From Bordetella parapertussis (GTDB lineage: Bacteria; Pseudomonadota; Gammaproteobacteria; Burkholderiales; SG8-41): a DNA stretch of 16,448 bases. Location of the stretch: assembly GCA_945863085.1 (NCBI GenBank), contig CAMBCD010000020.1, forward strand, positions 1 through 16,448. Reading direction: 5' to 3'. The translations under genes were made by a program, and so were the position numbers. Of the stretch, positions 13,764 to 16,448 are shown piece after piece. Below the pieces are notes generated by a model, which did no database searches, was not told the DNA's origin, and worked only from the letters and a program-made list of their open reading frames with translations. How positions within the stretch are numbered: the first letter of the stretch is position 1; each line of letters starts with the position of its first letter.

Positions 13764-14293
13764 GCGCTATCCGGTGGTGCTGTATTTACATAACGTACGT
13801 CTGTGATTTCAATCTCTTCAACACCGCCCGGCGTCACCAGCTTCAGGCTGTCACCCGCGCGCCGCTTCAGCAGAGCCCTGGCAATCGGCGAAATCCAGCT
13901 GACATGGCCGCGCGCGGTATCGACCTCATCGACGCCGACAATGGTCACCGTGTGCGCCTCGCCGCTGCCGTCGATGTAATCCACGGTGGCGCCGAAAAAG
14001 ATCTGGTCGGTCTCGCCGCGAGTCGCGGGATCGACCACTTCCGGTTTGTCCAGCCGCTTGTTCAGGTAATGGATGCGGCGGTCGATTTCACGCAGGCGTT
14101 TTTTGCCGTACAGGTAATCGCCGTTTTCGGAGCGGTCGCCGTTCGACGCCGCCCAGGACACCACTTTCACCAGTTCCGGGCGCTCCACATCCAGCAAATG
14201 CAGCAATTCGTGTTTGAGCCGGGCATAACCCTCCGGCGTCATGTAATTCGGGGCCGGGGCGGCAGGCGGGGGTGGAAGGGAAGTTTTGATCAT
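13760..14293 (-). CDS. greB: Transcription elongation factor GreB
   Basis: The 177-residue protein matches GreB: an N-terminal coiled-coil (about 20-90) with YARLKHELLHLLDVERPELV, the tip motif GDRSENGDYLYGKKRLREIDRR carrying the acidic Asp and Glu that hold catalytic Mg in the RNA polymerase secondary channel, and the C-terminal FKBP-like domain (about 95-165; SPIARALLKRRAGD). It rescues backtracked RNA polymerase by stimulating transcript cleavage. ATG 14291-14293 is chosen; it adds a proline-rich leader (PPPPAAPAP) before the family start-like MTPEGY. An alternative start is ATG 14240-14242. Neither has a good ribosome-binding site. It overlaps the pseudoprotease gene by 4 nt and diverges from the IclR gene. 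Confidence 0.93.
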   Translation of the reverse strand: MIKTSLPPPPAAPAPNYMTPEGYARLKHELLHLLDVERPELVKVVSWAASNGDRSENGDYLYGKKRLREIDRRIHYLNKRLDKPEVVDPATRGETDQIFFGATVDYIDGSGEAHTVTIVGVDEVDTARGHVSWISPIARALLKRRAGDSLKLVTPGGVEEIEITDVRYVNTAPPDSA

Positions 14294-14334
14294 GGGAGGA
14301 GTGAGTTTAGCGAAAACGGCAAGGCCCGGCGGGC

Positions 14335-14362
14335 TTGCCAGCCGCATTTCATAATGTAAAAT
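14335..14362 (+). promoter_or_regulatory. Candidate sigma-70 promoter of the IclR gene
   Basis: TTGCCA (14335-14340) and TAAAAT (14357-14362) are separated by 16 nt, giving a short leader of about 40 nt before the GTG at 14411. Confidence 0.45.
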
Positions 14363-14410
14363 CCCGTTGACCCGCACCCTACCCCCACATTCCGCCAACA
14401 CCCAATCCCC

Positions 14411-15178
14411 GTGGCCGCAAAAACCGCCAAACCTTCCATCCAGGTCATCGAACGCATGATGCATCTGCTCGACATCCTGTCGCAGCACACGGTGCCGGCA
14501 ACACTGAAACAACTGGCGACGGCCACCAAACTGCATCCTTCCACGGCCCACCGCATCCTCGGCGTGATGGTCGACAACCGGCTTGTGGATCGTATCGAGC
14601 CGGGCATGTACCGCCTGGGCATCCGGCTGGTGGAACTCGGCAGCCTGGTGAAGTCGCGCATCAGCGTACGCCAGGAAGCGCTGCCGCACATGCATGAACT
14701 GCACCGGGCGCTGGGTGAAACCGTGAACCTGTCGGTGCGCCGCGACGATGAAGTGGTCTATATCGAACGCACCTCCGAAGGCAACACGATGATGCGCGTG
14801 GTACAGATCATCGGCGCCCATGCGCCGCTGCACATCACGGCAGTGGGCAAAATTTTCCTCGCCGCCGACACGCCGCAGCGGGTCGCCGACTATGTCGAGC
14901 GCAGCAGCCTGCCCCGCTACACCGACAACACGCTGACCGACGCCAAAAAACTCGCCGCCGAACTCGATGACATCCGCAAGCGGCAATTCGCCTTCGACAA
15001 CGAGGAGGCTGAACGCGGCGTGTGCTGCGTCGGTGCCGGCATCCACAACGACGAAGGCCAGATCGTCGCCGGCCTGTCAGTGTCGGCACCCACCGAACGT
15101 TTTCGCAGGGCCTGGGCGGAATCGGTGCGCCAGGCGGCGGAGCGGATTTCGCGCGCTATGGGTTACCAAGCCCGGTGA
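14411..15178 (+). CDS. IclR-family transcriptional regulator
   Basis: The 255-residue protein has an N-terminal winged helix (about 8-70: IQVIERMMHLLDILSQH, then ATLKQLATATKLHPSTAHRIL) and an IclR effector domain (about 80-250: HELHRALGETVNLSVRRDDEVVYIER, APLHITAVGKIFLA, RGVCCVGAGIHNDEGQIVAGLSVSAPTERF). These regulators sense small aromatic or organic acids. Translation appears to start at GTG 14411; there is no clear ribosome-binding site and no upstream in-frame ATG. It is divergent from greB and upstream of an exonuclease and a tctC gene; tctC is the most likely local target. Confidence 0.92.
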   Translation: MAAKTAKPSIQVIERMMHLLDILSQHTVPATLKQLATATKLHPSTAHRILGVMVDNRLVDRIEPGMYRLGIRLVELGSLVKSRISVRQEALPHMHELHRALGETVNLSVRRDDEVVYIERTSEGNTMMRVVQIIGAHAPLHITAVGKIFLAADTPQRVADYVERSSLPRYTDNTLTDAKKLAAELDDIRKRQFAFDNEEAERGVCCVGAGIHNDEGQIVAGLSVSAPTERFRRAWAESVRQAAERISRAMGYQAR

Positions 15179-15188
15179 ATGGTAATGA

Positions 15189-15243
15189 GTGATGAGTAAT
15201 GGGCAATAAAACACATCGTCACTAATAACCCATTACCCATCAC
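15189..15243. repeat. Large imperfect inverted repeat between the IclR and exonuclease genes
   Basis: 15189-15203 (GTGATGAGTAATGGG) pairs with 15229-15243 (CCCATTACCCATCAC) at 14 of 15 positions. A further CTCATCACC (15250-15258) repeats the right-hand motif directly before the exonuclease ATG. In RNA this would form a strong hairpin, serving as a terminator of iclR without T-run, a translational control hairpin, or a dispersed repeat. Confidence 0.6.
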
Positions 15244-15259
15244 CGCTTACTCATCACCG

Positions 15260-15838
15260 ATGTACAACCGCAACGTCGTCTTCCTCGACCTCGAAACCAC
15301 CGGCGCAAGCGCCGCACAGGATCGCATCACCGAAATCGGGCTGATCGAAGTCGATAACGGTTATTTTGTCCGTGAATGGGCTACGCTGGTCAATCCCGGC
15401 ATCCCCATTCCGCCGCTGATCCAGTCGCTGACCGGCATCAACGACGCGATGGTGGCCACGGCGCCGTATTTCGAGGACATTGCGCAGGAATTGCATGAAG
15501 CGATCGCTGGCCGCATGCTGATCGCGCACAACGCGCGATTTGATTATGGTTTTCTCGAACAGGAATTCAAACGCATCGACCGGGATTTTTCCGTGCCGGT
15601 GCTGTGCACGGTCAGGCTGTCGCGCAAGCTGTTCCCGCAGCACGCCCGGCACAATCTGGACACGCTGATCAGCCGCCACGACATCGAATGTGATGCCCGC
15701 CATCGCGCGCTGGGTGATGCCCGCGTATTGTGGCGCCTGGCACAGCAATGGCGCAGCGATCCCGGCGAGGCGGCAGTGCTGGCAGCCACGGAGAAGTTGC
15801 TGAAACCGGCGACCGCAGCAGCCGCACCTGCGGCATAA
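15260..15838 (+). CDS. DnaQ-like 3'-5' exonuclease (DEDDh family)
   Basis: The 192-residue protein is essentially a single exonuclease domain. ExoI is FLDLETTG with D10 and E12, ExoII is HNARFDYGFL with D95, and ExoIII is HRALGDA with H148 and D153; all five DEDDh residues are present. It resembles the epsilon proofreading subunit and the exonuclease domains fused to UvrC-like nucleases in some bacteria, but no second domain is present here, only an Ala-rich tail (about 180-192). ATG 15260 has no ribosome-binding site and lies just after the inverted-repeat region. A tctC gene starts 43 nt downstream. DNA repair or RNA trimming are both possible roles. Confidence 0.9.
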   Translation: MYNRNVVFLDLETTGASAAQDRITEIGLIEVDNGYFVREWATLVNPGIPIPPLIQSLTGINDAMVATAPYFEDIAQELHEAIAGRMLIAHNARFDYGFLEQEFKRIDRDFSVPVLCTVRLSRKLFPQHARHNLDTLISRHDIECDARHRALGDARVLWRLAQQWRSDPGEAAVLAATEKLLKPATAAAAPAA

Positions 15839-15881
15839 TTACCCCGCAGTCCAAAATCAACAAAATCCGGAGGAGAATGTC

Positions 15882-16448
15882 ATGACGCAACACCTGCAGA
15901 AAATTGCCATCGCCGCACTGTTGGCGCTGTGCCCGTTCGCAGCCACTGCGCAGCAGTATCCGGTCAAGCCGGTACGTTTCATCATCCCGTTCCCGCCGGG
16001 CGGCCCGACCGATATCATGGGCCGTCTCGCAGCCGACATCCTGTCCAGGGCATACAACCAGCAGTTCATCGCCGACAACCGCGGCGGCGCCGGCGGCAAC
16101 ATCGGCTCTGATCTTTGCGCGAAGGCTCCGGCCGACGGTTATACCATCTGCATGATGACCGCGGCACAGGGCATTTCGCCGGGCATCTACCGCAAGCTGC
16201 CGTTCGATCCGGTAAAGGATTTTTCGCATGTCACCTTGATGGCAATATTGCCCAGCATGCTGACCACGCACCCGTCGTTGCCGGTGAAAAACGTCAAAGA
16301 CATCATCGCGCTGGCAAAATCGAAACCGGGGCAACTGTCGTATGCATCGACCGGCAATGGTTCAAGCCCGCACATGATGATGGAACTGTTCAAATACCTC
16401 GCCAAGATCAACATGGTGCATATCCCCTACAAGGGCCAGGCGCCGGCC
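15882..16448 (+). CDS. TctC/Bug-family solute-binding protein, 3' end cut by the window edge
   Basis: An open frame of 189 codons runs off the right edge without a stop. GGAGGAG (15869-15875) lies 6 nt before the ATG. The signal peptide is MTQHLQKIAIAALLALCPFA, cleaved probably after ATA, followed by YPVKPVRFIIPFPPGGPTDIM (Bug signature), NRGGAGGNIGSDL, ADGYTICMM and INMVHIPYKGQAPA. About 60% of a normal length is visible. It is the fourth TctC-type protein in the window and differs from the others. It may be regulated by the IclR protein encoded upstream. Confidence 0.93.
   Translation, partial: MTQHLQKIAIAALLALCPFAATAQQYPVKPVRFIIPFPPGGPTDIMGRLAADILSRAYNQQFIADNRGGAGGNIGSDLCAKAPADGYTICMMTAAQGISPGIYRKLPFDPVKDFSHVTLMAILPSMLTTHPSLPVKNVKDIIALAKSKPGQLSYASTGNGSSPHMMMELFKYLAKINMVHIPYKGQAPA

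Noticed and set aside
13760..15046. A 428-codon open frame on the minus strand across greB and the IclR gene
   Set aside because: Only the last 177 codons match GreB; the upstream part is antisense to a clear IclR gene and resembles no protein.

Overview
The window looks like a chromosomal stretch from a Burkholderiales-type betaproteobacterium. This is inferred from four TctC/Bug-type periplasmic solute-binding proteins without any TctA/TctB membrane genes, a YbiB/TrpD2 protein, GreB, a 'GGTGGGCA...TGCCCACC' hairpin and a dRS3-like 'ATTCCCGC-GCGGGAAT' repeat. The flanks are GC-rich. The crp/fnr-like gene (about 1017-1950) and the block at about 3077-8490 are visibly richer in A/T, which suggests that they were acquired.

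Layout. (1) 2-916 ybiB. (2) 1017-1772 (-) an FNR-family regulator, divergent from (3) 2004-2846 an amidohydrolase-2 family lactonase-like hydrolase, which ends in a strong terminator. (4) 2864-3076 holds no intact gene. It contains two gene fossils back to back: the last 22 codons and stop of a lutA-like gene (-) and a frameshifted 3' end of ybiB (+). (5) 3148-8463 is a catabolic cassette: a GntR/FCD regulator, a fumarylacetoacetate-hydrolase-family protein and an M24 'pita-bread' protein on the minus strand, with two tctC genes on the plus strand. A dyad-rich divergent control region lies between the two arms. (6) 8500-9141 is a second copy of the amidohydrolase that lacks the first 67 residues. 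(7) 9142-9343 is a repeat-rich spacer. (8) 9344-10078 (-) is an intact lutA-like gene without lutB or lutC. (9) 10169-11173 (-) tctC is divergent from 11352-12740 (+) sulfatase. (10) 12792-14293 (-) greB overlaps an HtrA-like protein that has lost its catalytic His and Asp. (11) Plus strand: an IclR regulator, a DEDDh exonuclease and the start of a fourth tctC, which runs off the right edge.

How it fits together. The solute-binding proteins would capture small organic acids in the periplasm. The FAH, M24-like and amidohydrolase enzymes would hydrolyse ring-cleavage or lactone intermediates in the cytoplasm, and local GntR, IclR and FNR-type regulators would control them. The substrates cannot be read from the sequence.

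The main structural discovery is that the order ybiB-amidohydrolase-lutA occurs twice. The first copy is ybiB (intact), amidohydrolase (intact), lutA (fossil). The second is ybiB (fossil), amidohydrolase (5'-truncated), lutA (intact), with the A/T-richer cassette lying inside the second copy. This is what a tandem duplication would leave after decay and a cassette insertion. Other notable points are an FNR homologue with Arg at the position of iron-sulfur ligand Cys29, and several enzyme-like proteins whose catalytic or metal-binding residues are missing.
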